Below, one piece after another: positions 25,554-34,574 of a DNA stretch of 64,000 bases. The position numbers and the translations under genes are program-made. The stretch is from VXNE01 sp965208745 (GTDB lineage: Bacteria; Pseudomonadota; Gammaproteobacteria; Pseudomonadales; Azotimanducaceae), in contig CBDBPN010000004.1 in NCBI GenBank assembly GCA_965208745.1, positions 1,674,001 through 1,738,000 of the forward strand, given 5' to 3'. The notes under the pieces were generated by a model. That model had not been told where the DNA came from. It saw only the letters and a list, made by a program, of their open reading frames with translations, and searched no databases. The first letter of the stretch is position 1. Each line of letters starts with the position of its first letter.

Positions 25554-28500
25554 TGGCTTCGCCCCATTCCAGCCATGAGGCGTGGATCGCGGCGATATTG
25601 CCCCAGTCGGCCCGGTTCACAGGATTTGCCCCTGTAATGTTCCCCAACGCATAGTCCCAGTGCCCCCTCCCGTCCTGCATCCGTTCCAGTATCAGAGGCA
25701 CCACCGGCTCGCCCATGCTGATGATTTCCATGTGGTCCGGGTGTGCGGCCGCACGGTCCGAGTTGGACATAAGGCAAGTCTCCATGTACCAGCGGTCGGC
25801 GAGTTCCGTGAAACGCTCGCGGACGGCGGGATCGACTTCCACTTCGTCGGCGTGTTGCCCGTAGCCCAGGCCGCGAACATGGGGTTCCCGGTGCAGCAGC
25901 AGGCGCAGCCGCTTGAGCTCTGCGGCATCCCAGCCCATGGCCTCGGCCACGGCTTGGTCCCACAGGCGGCGCACTTCGCACTCGCCGTCGCGGAATTGGG
26001 GGACGACCATGTCCTTGGTGCGCTCCCAGCAGTCGGCCAGCATCTGGCGGATACGGTCGTCCTTGATGTTCGGCACCCTGAGCTTGTTCGTCGCCTGCGG
26101 CGAGTAGCTTGGAAACTCCAGCGTTTTACCTGGATCACGCATGGTTTGGAGCCGTCCTGGCGTCGAATTGACAAAAACAGCGATTGCCTTCGCTTCGACG
26201 GAGGACAAGCCGACCACGGGGAACCAAGTCTGTCCAAGGTACTTGGAATCGCTGGCGGTCGCAGTTAACCGCGCCGTACTATTGCGTTGCCCGGCGGTTA
26301 TCAGCAGGTGCGATGACCATTCGAGGTAGTGCCTCGCTTGCTGTTCCCGTCCTTTCTTGAAGACCCAATGCCCATCCGGTGTGGATTCGATCGTCTTTTG
26401 TCCTTCAGCACCTTTCGATTCCAGAATGGGTATGCTCTCGGCGTTGTCGCGAGTCGATCTGTCGAAATTCTCGCGCACTCTTCGGCTGCCGTCGTGAGCC
26501 GTGCAATCGGGAATCGAATCGAGAGGCCGCAGGTTAGGGTCGTTAGCAAACGCCCAGCCCGCTTTCGCCAATGCCGGTGAGCGCCAAATCGCGGGGGTCC
26601 AATCGCCAGCCTCGATGCGCTCGGCTGGCCAATAGGAGATTTCGCCCCAGCCGTTCGCCATCAAGCCTTGCTCGCAGTCCAGCAGACATTGATGAAAATC
26701 GGCGGTCTCATCGTCGCCCGTCGGCATTCGGTCGAGGTTGATGAACCGGGTTGGCGGCTTTTCACCATCATGGCGTCGCATCACCACGATGCTCTCGTTG
26801 ATGGATGCGTGTTGGCTTAAGTTGATGTTCCGAGGCTGGTGCGAGGTCAACACGGTGTGGATGTGGAAGCGTCGCGCCAGCACCAGCCGCTCACGCTGAC
26901 CGGAAGGAGCCGTGATCGCTACGGTCGGGATGATCATCGTCAGGACACCGTCGGACCGCTCCACGCAATGGTCCGCAAGACCCACGAACAGCGGTCGGAT
27001 GGAGTTCTTGTCGGCGAAATCCATCAGGGCGTGATCGGCCTGGGTGAGCTTTTGCTCCAGCGAGTCGGCTCGGGCGCGCAGCGCCTTCTGCGTTTCCTCT
27101 GCGAACTTCTCGCCCATTTTGGCGCGGTTGGTGAACGGCGGATTCACAATGACGATGCGGGCCATCTTCACGGCATCCACGGCGTCTTCGAATTCGGTGT
27201 CGTCGGTCGCCTCCCAAGTGGCTCGGGAATTGATTGCGTCGTCGCCCAGATCCAATTCGCCGGGTCTTTGCACGACGGCCCGCTGGCCCATTAGCTCAAG
27301 CGTACCGGCTTGCAACCGATCCGGGGCATGCTTGTCTGGCCCGTAGGGCATCAGATGCAGGCCCATTCTGCGGTAGCTGACCCGGTGGTTGCCCGCCGTT
27401 AGCTGGGACGCTGCGAGCTGCAGCGAAACGGGATTAATGTCCAAGCCTTTGATGATGTCCTCGACCGCCAGTTTCTGCAGCTGGGTCAGCTTCTCGTCGT
27501 CCGCCCCCTTGTCCAGCGCCCGGCGCTTCATGTCGGTGAGCATGGCGGCCAGCAGGGTGCCGCTGCCGCATGCCAAGTCCACTGTCTTGTGTTTGCGCCA
27601 AACTTCGATGTCAGACCAATCCTGGTCTCCGCAAACATCCAGCGTCAGGCGGGCGGCGAGGGAGGCGGCGACGGGCCGGGTGAAGAAAGCGCCGTCGGAG
27701 GCCTGGTTACCCATGACGCGGTTGAACAGCGGGCCGGCATGGTCGGCGCCCATGTCCGCGTAGGTCTCCGCGATGCGCTCGGCTTCGGCCGCAAGATGAT
27801 GCAGGGCGCGCTCCAGGCCGGCGGTCTTTCCGGTCGTCTCGACCGCGTAGATCGCTTCCAAGGCCGGTTCGAGCACCGGGCGGAAGTCGTGGCGCATGAT
27901 GCGCTCCCACTCGCGGCTGATCGTCCGCACGATGTCGGCCTGGTTCTTGATGAGTGAGAGGTCGCTGATGCCCGAAAGCCAGCCGCCGTTGCTGATACGC
28001 TGGTGCAGCATGGCGGCGTTCATCATCAGCAGCGCGGCGATGGTGCAGCCGTCGGCTTGCTTCTTGTCGGTTTCCTTTAGACGATCGAGTTGGAAGTGCT
28101 TGTTCAGCGGGGGCTGCAATCCATCCGCCCGCATATGGTGAGCCGCCTCGGACACGCTCGATTCCAGAATGTTCAGATCGCGCAGCACCCGGTTGTCGCT
28201 GAGGCCCGACTTTGACAGCAGGTTCATCCTGATGGCGCTGCCGTGGTCCTCGAGCCCGCTCAGCTTAAGCATCAGCTGGCCCTGCTCCTCGGCGCGCTCC
28301 TTGGCGGATTTTTGCGGCTGGCGCTGACCGCCCCGCCGCACGCGGATGCCGCCCTCGCCGGCGTTGATCATCTTGCGGGCTTTGGCCTTGGTTTTCTGGA
28401 TGTTGACGATGCCCCGCGCCGCGCCCGCCTTCGGCTTGTCCCGGGCCACTGCATCCGTGCGCAGTTCATCCGTTCCGTCATCGTTCCTTTTCGCCGTGAG

Positions 28501-30867
28501 GACCTGAGTCATCTCCACGGGCTCGCCGATGGCGGGGCGCTCCCAGTCATCGGATGGCTGGCGCACCTCCAGCTCGCCGCCTGAAGCGCCGCCGTAGGTG
28601 GCCTGTTCGTCAAGGCGCCGTATGCCCGCTTCGGCGCGGGATTTGCCCGCCAATACCTGCTCGACCGCCTCCCGCGCGGCGCCGGGCGGCCCCTCGACTT
28701 CGCCGTATTGGATGCGCCTGCCCTCACCCCTGGCGACCGCCACCAAGGTGCGCTCCACCGGCGGCGGTTTGGGAATGTACAGATGCAGAAGCTCCTCAAG
28801 ATTCTCTTCGATGCGCTGGTCGTGTGCGCGCAGCGCGAGCAGAATCTGCCCCAATTCCTGCCATCCCTCCTCGGGGGCGCTGGTGCTCAGCCACTTCTCG
28901 GGATCGGCGCTGGGCGGAACCAGAATGGGGCAGACGATGTAGCCGAGTTCCTTGCCGGGGGCGGTGCGCATGGCGCGACCGACGGCCTGCACCACGTCTA
29001 TCGGGCTCTTGCGGGCCTCCAGGAAAGCCACCGCGCTCAAGGACGGCGAATCAGTGCCCTCGCCGAATATGCCCACGTTGAGGATACCGTGCGGATGCGT
29101 CGAATCAGCCGCGGCCAGCCGCCCTTTTGCGGTCTCTCGGGCCGCGGCGTTGCTCGAAGCGTCCAGGTGCTCCAGGCTGTAGTCCGCCACGGCCCTGCCG
29201 TCCGCGTTCTCGCCGAGCCAGCGCGAGACCCACTGCTTGACCTTGCCGGTCTGCAAGTCCGCCGCCATGTTCCTGGACTTGTCCACCGTGTTCATGAAGG
29301 CGATGCACGACTTGATGTCCACTTTGTCGCCTTGGGTGCCGCCGCCCATGGTTAGCGCGAAGGCCAAGCCCCTGAGGTAGTCCGTGGTGGTCAGCTGGCC
29401 GCGCCCTGTGCTTTTGGTGGCCTTGGCCAGCTCGTTCGCCGTCCTGAATGCCTCCGGGTCGTTGATGCCCATGGCGATGATGCGGTAGTCGGACAGCCAG
29501 CGGTTGCGGACGGCCTCGATATAGCTCTTGCGGTACAACTCCACGCCGAAGGTGGTCTCGTCGTCCATGGAGCGCACGATCCAGTTCGGGTTGCCGGTGG
29601 GCCGCTTGCCGTCATAAATGCGTGGCGTGGCGGTCTGATAGACGCGGTAGGTGACGGGGAACCTGGCATTGTCATGGCAGACGGTGAAGTCGCGCAGCTT
29701 CTTTTCCTCCTGGTTGGCTGCGGCGGTCCTCGAGTTCCTGCGCTTCAGTCCCGCGGTCCTGTGGGCTTCGTCCGCGATCATCACGTGACCTCTGACGCTA
29801 GCCTTCAGCAGCGCTTCCGACACCTTGGCGCTGCTTTGGTAGGTGCCGATCAGGACCTTGATGCCGTCGCCGATCCTGTCCCGGCGCATCCAGTCCGCTA
29901 TTACGCCGGGATCCGTGGTCACCTTACCCTTGACTTCTGCGGCGCTGACATTGCTGTTGTCAACGGTCGGGTCCAGTGTGGCGTTGCGGCTGCCTTCCTT
30001 TTTGGGGTCGTAGCCCGCCGTGGCGTCTGAGCAGACCGCCAGCACATCCAGCGGGATGCTGGCGTGTTGCAGGTATTCGCGCCGGATCTGGCCGACGAGC
30101 GCGATCGACGGACAGAGCACGATGGACAGCCCACCCGCGGGCGTGAGCTCCTCGATGATGCGCAGTGATATGCGCGTCTTGCCCGTGCCGCAGGGCAGGA
30201 TGATTCTGCCGCGGGCCTCGCCCAGCGGCAGACCGCCGCTTTGCGAGCCTTCCTGTTCCCGGAGGATGCGCACGCTGCTGGCGACGGCTTCCTCCTGCAT
30301 GCTGGACTTGCTTTGCAGGCTTTCATTCCCGTCAGCGTCCGCCAGCCCCTGTTCGGATTCCTCGGCTGCGGCGTTCGCCTGCCGCTGCTGCTGAAGATCG
30401 CTGGTGATGTTGACCAGCTTGAGGGGCTTCGGGTGCATCGACGCCGACTGGGCCGCGCCGCTGGCAAGCGGGTTGGCGCCATTGGTGACAATCCAGCGTT
30501 CAGCCCAGACGTCTGACGCGGATGCGGCCGCGAACTTAGCTACCTCGTTGTTTTTGATCGAGTCGCCGCGTCCCTCGTCGTCGAGCTGGCGCGACTTGCA
30601 CTGGATGGCGATGTGTTTCCCGTCGCTACGGCGCCTGGCTACGGCATCAATCCCCACATCCTGCCTGGTGGTGTTCGGGAAGTGCGCCTCCCTGTCCGGC
30701 CATTCGTCCCAATGCCAGCACTCGGCAACGTCCCATTCCTTGATGTAGGGAGCGGACTCCACCGTGACGACTTCGAGCCAATCGCCATCCGTCTCCCGCG
30801 AGTTCATTTCGGCTGTTTTGGCTAATGCCGCTTCGATGATCTCCTGCGCAGTCGGGATCGCCATCAT
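25540..30867 (-). CDS. Single-chain restriction-modification enzyme (type ISP-like: nuclease-helicase-adenine methyltransferase) with extra C-terminal domain
   Basis: 1775 residues from the ATG at 30867, which has a strong ribosome site (GAGGG); the open frame continues upstream into unrelated DNA. Order: Mrr-like nuclease (GIDAVA, Asp74; AIQCK, Gln89 and Lys91), SF2 helicase (CGTGKT 226-231, DEAH 366-369, TATP 412-415, QAVGRAMR 627-634), adenine methyltransferase (ACGSGTLL 1099-1106, NPPF 1242-1245), then target-recognition/C-terminal part to about 1675. This matches type ISP enzymes such as LlaGI, which cleave DNA after translocation. The last ~95 residues (ISMGEPVVPLILERM, HWDYALGNITGANPV) form an added domain after the expected end near GLGYGQHADE. 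The specificity is unknown. Confidence 0.88.
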   Translation of the reverse strand: MMAIPTAQEIIEAALAKTAEMNSRETDGDWLEVVTVESAPYIKEWDVAECWHWDEWPDREAHFPNTTRQDVGIDAVARRRSDGKHIAIQCKSRQLDDEGRGDSIKNNEVAKFAAASASDVWAERWIVTNGANPLASGAAQSASMHPKPLKLVNITSDLQQQRQANAAAEESEQGLADADGNESLQSKSSMQEEAVASSVRILREQEGSQSGGLPLGEARGRIILPCGTGKTRISLRIIEELTPAGGLSIVLCPSIALVGQIRREYLQHASIPLDVLAVCSDATAGYDPKKEGSRNATLDPTVDNSNVSAAEVKGKVTTDPGVIADWMRRDRIGDGIKVLIGTYQSSAKVSEALLKASVRGHVMIADEAHRTAGLKRRNSRTAAANQEEKKLRDFTVCHDNARFPVTYRVYQTATPRIYDGKRPTGNPNWIVRSMDDETTFGVELYRKSYIEAVRNRWLSDYRIIAMGINDPEAFRTANELAKATKSTGRGQLTTTDYLRGLAFALTMGGGTQGDKVDIKSCIAFMNTVDKSRNMAADLQTGKVKQWVSRWLGENADGRAVADYSLEHLDASSNAAARETAKGRLAAADSTHPHGILNVGIFGEGTDSPSLSAVAFLEARKSPIDVVQAVGRAMRTAPGKELGYIVCPILVPPSADPEKWLSTSAPEEGWQELGQILLALRAHDQRIEENLEELLHLYIPKPPPVERTLVAVARGEGRRIQYGEVEGPPGAAREAVEQVLAGKSRAEAGIRRLDEQATYGGASGGELEVRQPSDDWERPAIGEPVEMTQVLTAKRNDDGTDELRTDAVARDKPKAGAARGIVNIQKTKAKARKMINAGEGGIRVRRGGQRQPQKSAKERAEEQGQLMLKLSGLEDHGSAIRMNLLSKSGLSDNRVLRDLNILESSVSEAAHHMRADGLQPPLNKHFQLDRLKETDKKQADGCTIAALLMMNAAMLHQRISNGGWLSGISDLSLIKNQADIVRTISREWERIMRHDFRPVLEPALEAIYAVETTGKTAGLERALHHLAAEAERIAETYADMGADHAGPLFNRVMGNQASDGAFFTRPVAASLAARLTLDVCGDQDWSDIEVWRKHKTVDLACGSGTLLAAMLTDMKRRALDKGADDEKLTQLQKLAVEDIIKGLDINPVSLQLAASQLTAGNHRVSYRRMGLHLMPYGPDKHAPDRLQAGTLELMGQRAVVQRPGELDLGDDAINSRATWEATDDTEFEDAVDAVKMARIVIVNPPFTNRAKMGEKFAEETQKALRARADSLEQKLTQADHALMDFADKNSIRPLFVGLADHCVERSDGVLTMIIPTVAITAPSGQRERLVLARRFHIHTVLTSHQPRNINLSQHASINESIVVMRRHDGEKPPTRFINLDRMPTGDDETADFHQCLLDCEQGLMANGWGEISYWPAERIEAGDWTPAIWRSPALAKAGWAFANDPNLRPLDSIPDCTAHDGSRRVRENFDRSTRDNAESIPILESKGAEGQKTIESTPDGHWVFKKGREQQARHYLEWSSHLLITAGQRNSTARLTATASDSKYLGQTWFPVVGLSSVEAKAIAVFVNSTPGRLQTMRDPGKTLEFPSYSPQATNKLRVPNIKDDRIRQMLADCWERTKDMVVPQFRDGECEVRRLWDQAVAEAMGWDAAELKRLRLLLHREPHVRGLGYGQHADEVEVDPAVRERFTELADRWYMETCLMSNSDRAAAHPDHMEIISMGEPVVPLILERMQDGRGHWDYALGNITGANPVNRADWGNIAAIHASWLEWGEANGYT

Positions 30868-30877
30868 CTTCCCTCTT

Positions 30878-30937
30878 TGAGGTTGTCCTGGTTCGTTAGA
30901 CAGTCCGAGGGCGGAAACAAAGTGTACTCCGATTGAT
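30878..30937 (-). repeat. Right copy of the inverted repeat, upstream of the restriction gene
   Basis: Minus-strand match to 24323-24384. At its outer edge a perfect palindrome, CTCCGAT-TG-ATCGGAG on the plus strand (30927-30942), is present here but not in the left copy, so an operator for the restriction gene is possible. The ribosome site of that gene starts directly after the repeat. Confidence 0.8.
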
Positions 30938-30942
30938 CGGAG
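30927..30942. promoter_or_regulatory. 16-bp palindrome upstream of the restriction gene
   Basis: CTCCGATTGATCGGAG has perfect 7-bp arms around a 2-bp centre, 60 bp upstream of the restriction gene start. Restriction genes are often controlled by such operators, but no controller gene is visible here. Confidence 0.4.
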
Positions 30943-30974
30943 CCCTCGGGGTACGGGATGTAAACCGGACGTAG

Positions 30975-31134
30975 CCGGGCCTTTGGACTCATGGCGTAGA
31001 ACAACAAGCTTGTCGTGTACGCATCCGAACTGCCTTGGTGACGCGCTGGGTGCATTGGTCCGCTTCCATACGAGCTCGTTGCGGAACTGCTGCCATCCGA
31101 AAACGGCATCCATCACAGCCTTCGTGGAGAGGCG
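30975..31134 (-). pseudogene. Scrap of a DNA adenine methyltransferase (Mod-like)
   Basis: In the frame that runs on into the restriction gene, about 50 residues read MDAVFGWQQFRNELVWKRT and QFGCVHDKLVVLRHESKG. These match the conserved stretch of type III-like Mod methyltransferases (xxxVFGxxNFRNEIVWxRT ... xxFGRxHDxILxY). Both flanks are gone, so only a fossil of another modification gene remains at the right edge of the island. From here to dctP (31135-31236) I see nothing. Confidence 0.6.
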
Positions 31135-31236
31135 GCTTTCGGAAGCTCGGCAACTTCCGGTCTGCTTTCGAAGTCACCGCTCGTGAACTGTTGCAGGCGG
31201 AATGGTCACTGGCTCCAGACGAAGGCGCGTTAGCCT

Positions 31237-32358
31237 TCATGGCTCCCGCCCAACCCCCGCCCGCGTATCCAGGTACGACTGCTCCGTGATCGCGTGGTAC
31301 TCCCGCACGCTCCCCTGGAACGCCCGGTAGGAATCGAGGATCCGCTGCGACAGTTCGTCGGTCGCCGCCGTTTCGTCGAGCACCTCTTCCGAGAACTCCG
31401 CGAAGCGCGCCAGCACGTCGTCCGGCAGGCGGCGCACGTCGACGCCGTGTTCCTCCACGAGGGTCCGGAGCGCCGCGGCGTTGCGCGCGGTGAACTCGTC
31501 CAGCATGTCCTGGTTCACGGCGCGGCAGGCGGTCTCGAGCATCACCCTGAGGTCCGTCGGCAGGGAGTCCCAGGCTTCGCGGTTGACCAGCGCCTCGATG
31601 GCCGGACCCGGTTCGTGCCAGCCGGGGTAGTAGTAGTACTGGGCGATCTCCTGGAGCCCGAGGGCCAGGTCGTTGTACGGCCCGACCCACTCCGCCGCGT
31701 CGATGACACCGGTCTGCAGCGACGTGAAGATCTCCGAGCCCGGCATCGCCACGGGGACGCCTCCGGCGCGTTCCAGCACCTCCCCGCCGATCCCGGGGAT
31801 GCGCATCTTGAGGCCCTGCAGGTCCTCGAGGGAGTTGATCTCCTTGTTGAACCAGCCGGCCATCTGCACACCGCTGTTGCCGGCAGCGAGCGGCACCACG
31901 CCGAACGGTTCGTAGAGTTCGCGCCAGAGTTCGAGGCCGCCGCCGTAGTGCAGCCAGCCGTTCATCTCCTGCGCATTCAGGCCGAACGGCACCGTCGCGA
32001 AGATGGCGGCGATGGGGGCCTTGCCGCGCCAGTAGTAAGCCGCGCCGTGGCCCATCTCGGCGCTGCCTTCGGCGACCGCGTCGAAGACCTCGAAGGCCGG
32101 GACCAGTTCGCCCGCCGCGTAGACCTTGATTTGAAATCGCCCGGCGGACATTTCGCCCACGATGTCCGCCAGCCGCTCCGGCGCCGTGCCGAGAGCCGGA
32201 AGGTTCTTCGGCCAGGTCGTGACGAGCTTCCACTCGAACGTGCGGGTGTCGGCGGCCGACGCGGCATCCGTTCCCGCGGAATCCCCGGCCTCCGGCGCGC
32301 AGGCGACCAACATCACGGTCAGCGCCGCAGCCGCGATGACGTGCAGTACCTGTCTCAT
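31237..32358 (-). CDS. dctP: TRAP transporter substrate-binding lipoprotein (DctP-like)
   Basis: Extracytoplasmic solute receptor for a TRAP transporter. 373 residues from the ATG at 32358, with a lipoprotein signal (VMLVAC, lipid-modified Cys near residue 20). Typical landmarks are WKLVTTWPKNLPALGTAPE, GWFNKEINSLEDLQGLKMR and EWVGPYNDLALGL; the last group is usual for receptors of 2-oxo acids and similar organic acids. It follows uvrD by 14 bp on the same strand and faces dctQM across the island, so the three subunits are split between two transcripts. Confidence 0.94.
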   Translation of the reverse strand: MRQVLHVIAAAALTVMLVACAPEAGDSAGTDAASAADTRTFEWKLVTTWPKNLPALGTAPERLADIVGEMSAGRFQIKVYAAGELVPAFEVFDAVAEGSAEMGHGAAYYWRGKAPIAAIFATVPFGLNAQEMNGWLHYGGGLELWRELYEPFGVVPLAAGNSGVQMAGWFNKEINSLEDLQGLKMRIPGIGGEVLERAGGVPVAMPGSEIFTSLQTGVIDAAEWVGPYNDLALGLQEIAQYYYYPGWHEPGPAIEALVNREAWDSLPTDLRVMLETACRAVNQDMLDEFTARNAAALRTLVEEHGVDVRRLPDDVLARFAEFSEEVLDETAATDELSQRILDSYRAFQGSVREYHAITEQSYLDTRAGVGREP

Positions 32359-32372
32359 GTCGATCCTGTTCC

Positions 32373-34571
32373 TCAATCCAGCGTCTCCAGGTTGGCAAAG
32401 CCCAACATCAGCCATTTCGCCCCTACCTCCGCGAAGTTGACCTGCACACGGGCGCGTTCGCCGTGCCCCTCGCTCTGCATCACGATTCCCTCGCCGAACT
32501 TGCCGTGGTGCACCCGTTGTCCGATGCGCAGCGCGCCGTCCGCGGCTTCCAGCGCCGGCGACGCCGCCGGGCCGTACCGGGCGCGCTTCACGGCACCGCC
32601 CAGCCGCACCTCCTGCCAGGTGCCGTCCGGCAACTCGTGCAGGAACCGGGACGCGGGATTGTACGAGTCCGTGCCGTACATCCACCGCGTCTCGGCGCGC
32701 GTCAGATAAAGCTGCCGCATCGCGCGGGTGATGCCGACGTAGGCGAGCCGGCGCTCCTCTTCCATCCTGCCGGGCTCGCCATCCGAGTTCCGGCTCGGGA
32801 ACAACCCTTCCTCCATACCCGTGATGAAGACCAGCGGGAACTCGAGGCCCTTCGCCGAATGCAGCGTCATCATCTGCACCGCGGCCCCCGTCTCCGCCTG
32901 GTACTCGCCGGACTCGAGCGCCGCCTGGTCGAGGAAATCGTCCAGGATGGAGCCCTCGTCCTCGTCACCCCCGTCCGTCCCGCGCGGGTCGAGCGGAAAG
33001 GTGCGTTCGGTCTCGAAGCGGCGGCACGCGGCGACCAGTTCCTCGAGGTTCTCCTTGCGCGCGAGGCCACGCTCCCCCGGCTCCTTCTTGTGGTAGTCCA
33101 TCAGGCCGCTGGACTCGACGCAGACCTGCGCGATCTCGCGGAGCGAATGCGTGCCGGCCTCCGCCGCCATGTCGTCGATCAGCGCCAGGAACGCCCCCAG
33201 CACCGACGCCGTCCGTCCCCGGAGACCCCCGTCCGCGATGCCCTCCTTGGTCGCCTGCCACAGGGAGACGCCGCGCTCCCGGGCGAGCGCGCGGACGGCA
33301 TCCACCGACTTCGGGCCGATGCCCCGCGCCGGCAGGTTGACGATGCGCTCGAAGGCGACGTCCGAATGACGCTGGTTCATCATGCGCATGTAGGCGAGGG
33401 CGTTCTTGATCTCGGCGCGCTCGAAGAAGCGCAGGCCGCCGTAGATCCGGTAGGCGATGCCCGCCCGCCCGAACGCCTCCTCCAGCGGCCGTGACTGCGC
33501 GTTCGAGCGGTAGAGCACGGCCACTTCGTCGGGGCTGCCGCCGCCGTCGATCCACTCGTGCGAACGGTCCGCCACGAACCGGGCTTCCTCCACCTCGTTG
33601 TAGGCGTCGTGGAGGAAGATCGGGTCGCCGTCGCCGGACGCCGTCCAGAGTTCCTTGCCGAGACGGTCCGTGTTGTTGTCGATGAGTCCGTTGGCCGCCT
33701 TCAGGATGGTCCCGGTCGAGCGGTAGTTCTGCTCGAGCCGCACGATGCTCGTCTCCCGGAAGTCCTGCGAGAAGCGGTGGATGTTCTCGATCTTCGCGCC
33801 CCGCCAGCCGTAGATGGACTGGTCGTCGTCGCCGACGGCCATGACGCTGCTCTCGTCTCCCGCGAGCACGCGGAGGGAGGCGTACTGGATCGTGTTCGTG
33901 TCCTGGAACTCGTCGACCAGGATGTGGGCGAAACGCTGCCGGTAGTGTTCGAGCACGTCCGGCCGTTCGAGCCAGAGTTCGTGACAGCGCAGCAGCAGTT
34001 CCGCGAAATCCACGACCCCGTTCTGGCGGCAGACTTCCTCGTAGGCCTCGTAGATATTCTTCTGCGTCACGAGGAAGTGGTCCTCGCCCGTCACCACCTC
34101 GTGCGCCCGCCGCCCCTCGTCCTTCTGGCCGTTGATGAACCAGCACGCCTGGCGCGGCGGCCAGCGCTGCTCGTCGAGGTCCAGGGAGCGCAGCACCCGG
34201 CGCACGAGCCGCTGCTGGTCGTCCGCATCGATGATCTGGAAGCCCTGCGGCAGTCCCGCATCCTCCCAGTGCATGCGCAGCAGCCGGTGCGCGATGCCGT
34301 GGAACGTCCCCACCCACATCGCGCGGGGCGGCGCGTCGAGCAGCGTCTCGGTGCGCGAGCGCATCTCGGCCGCCGCCTTGTTGGTGAACGTGACCGCGAG
34401 CACGCTGTGGGGGCTCGCGCCCTCCGCCTCGATCAGCCAGGCGATCCGGTGCACCAGGACGCGCGTCTTGCCGCTCCCGGCGCCGGCAACGACCAGCAGG
34501 TTGCCGACCGGCGCCGTCACCGCCTCGCGCTGACGCTCGTTGAGACCGTCCAGGATGTGGGTGACGTCCAA
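32373..34571 (-). CDS. uvrD: DNA helicase II UvrD
   Basis: SF1A 3'-5' helicase of nucleotide excision and mismatch repair. 732 residues: Walker A GAGSGKTR near residue 30, DEFQDTN (motif II), GDDDQSIYGWRGA (motif III), EQNYRST (motif IV), TLHSAKGLEFPLVFI (motif V) and YVGITRA (motif VI), with a C-terminal Tudor-like tail (GQRVHHGKFGEGIV). It is 3 bp downstream of glmS and followed by dctP. Confidence 0.96.
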   Translation of the reverse strand: MDVTHILDGLNERQREAVTAPVGNLLVVAGAGSGKTRVLVHRIAWLIEAEGASPHSVLAVTFTNKAAAEMRSRTETLLDAPPRAMWVGTFHGIAHRLLRMHWEDAGLPQGFQIIDADDQQRLVRRVLRSLDLDEQRWPPRQACWFINGQKDEGRRAHEVVTGEDHFLVTQKNIYEAYEEVCRQNGVVDFAELLLRCHELWLERPDVLEHYRQRFAHILVDEFQDTNTIQYASLRVLAGDESSVMAVGDDDQSIYGWRGAKIENIHRFSQDFRETSIVRLEQNYRSTGTILKAANGLIDNNTDRLGKELWTASGDGDPIFLHDAYNEVEEARFVADRSHEWIDGGGSPDEVAVLYRSNAQSRPLEEAFGRAGIAYRIYGGLRFFERAEIKNALAYMRMMNQRHSDVAFERIVNLPARGIGPKSVDAVRALARERGVSLWQATKEGIADGGLRGRTASVLGAFLALIDDMAAEAGTHSLREIAQVCVESSGLMDYHKKEPGERGLARKENLEELVAACRRFETERTFPLDPRGTDGGDEDEGSILDDFLDQAALESGEYQAETGAAVQMMTLHSAKGLEFPLVFITGMEEGLFPSRNSDGEPGRMEEERRLAYVGITRAMRQLYLTRAETRWMYGTDSYNPASRFLHELPDGTWQEVRLGGAVKRARYGPAASPALEAADGALRIGQRVHHGKFGEGIVMQSEGHGERARVQVNFAEVGAKWLMLGFANLETLD

Positions 34572-34574
34572 CGC

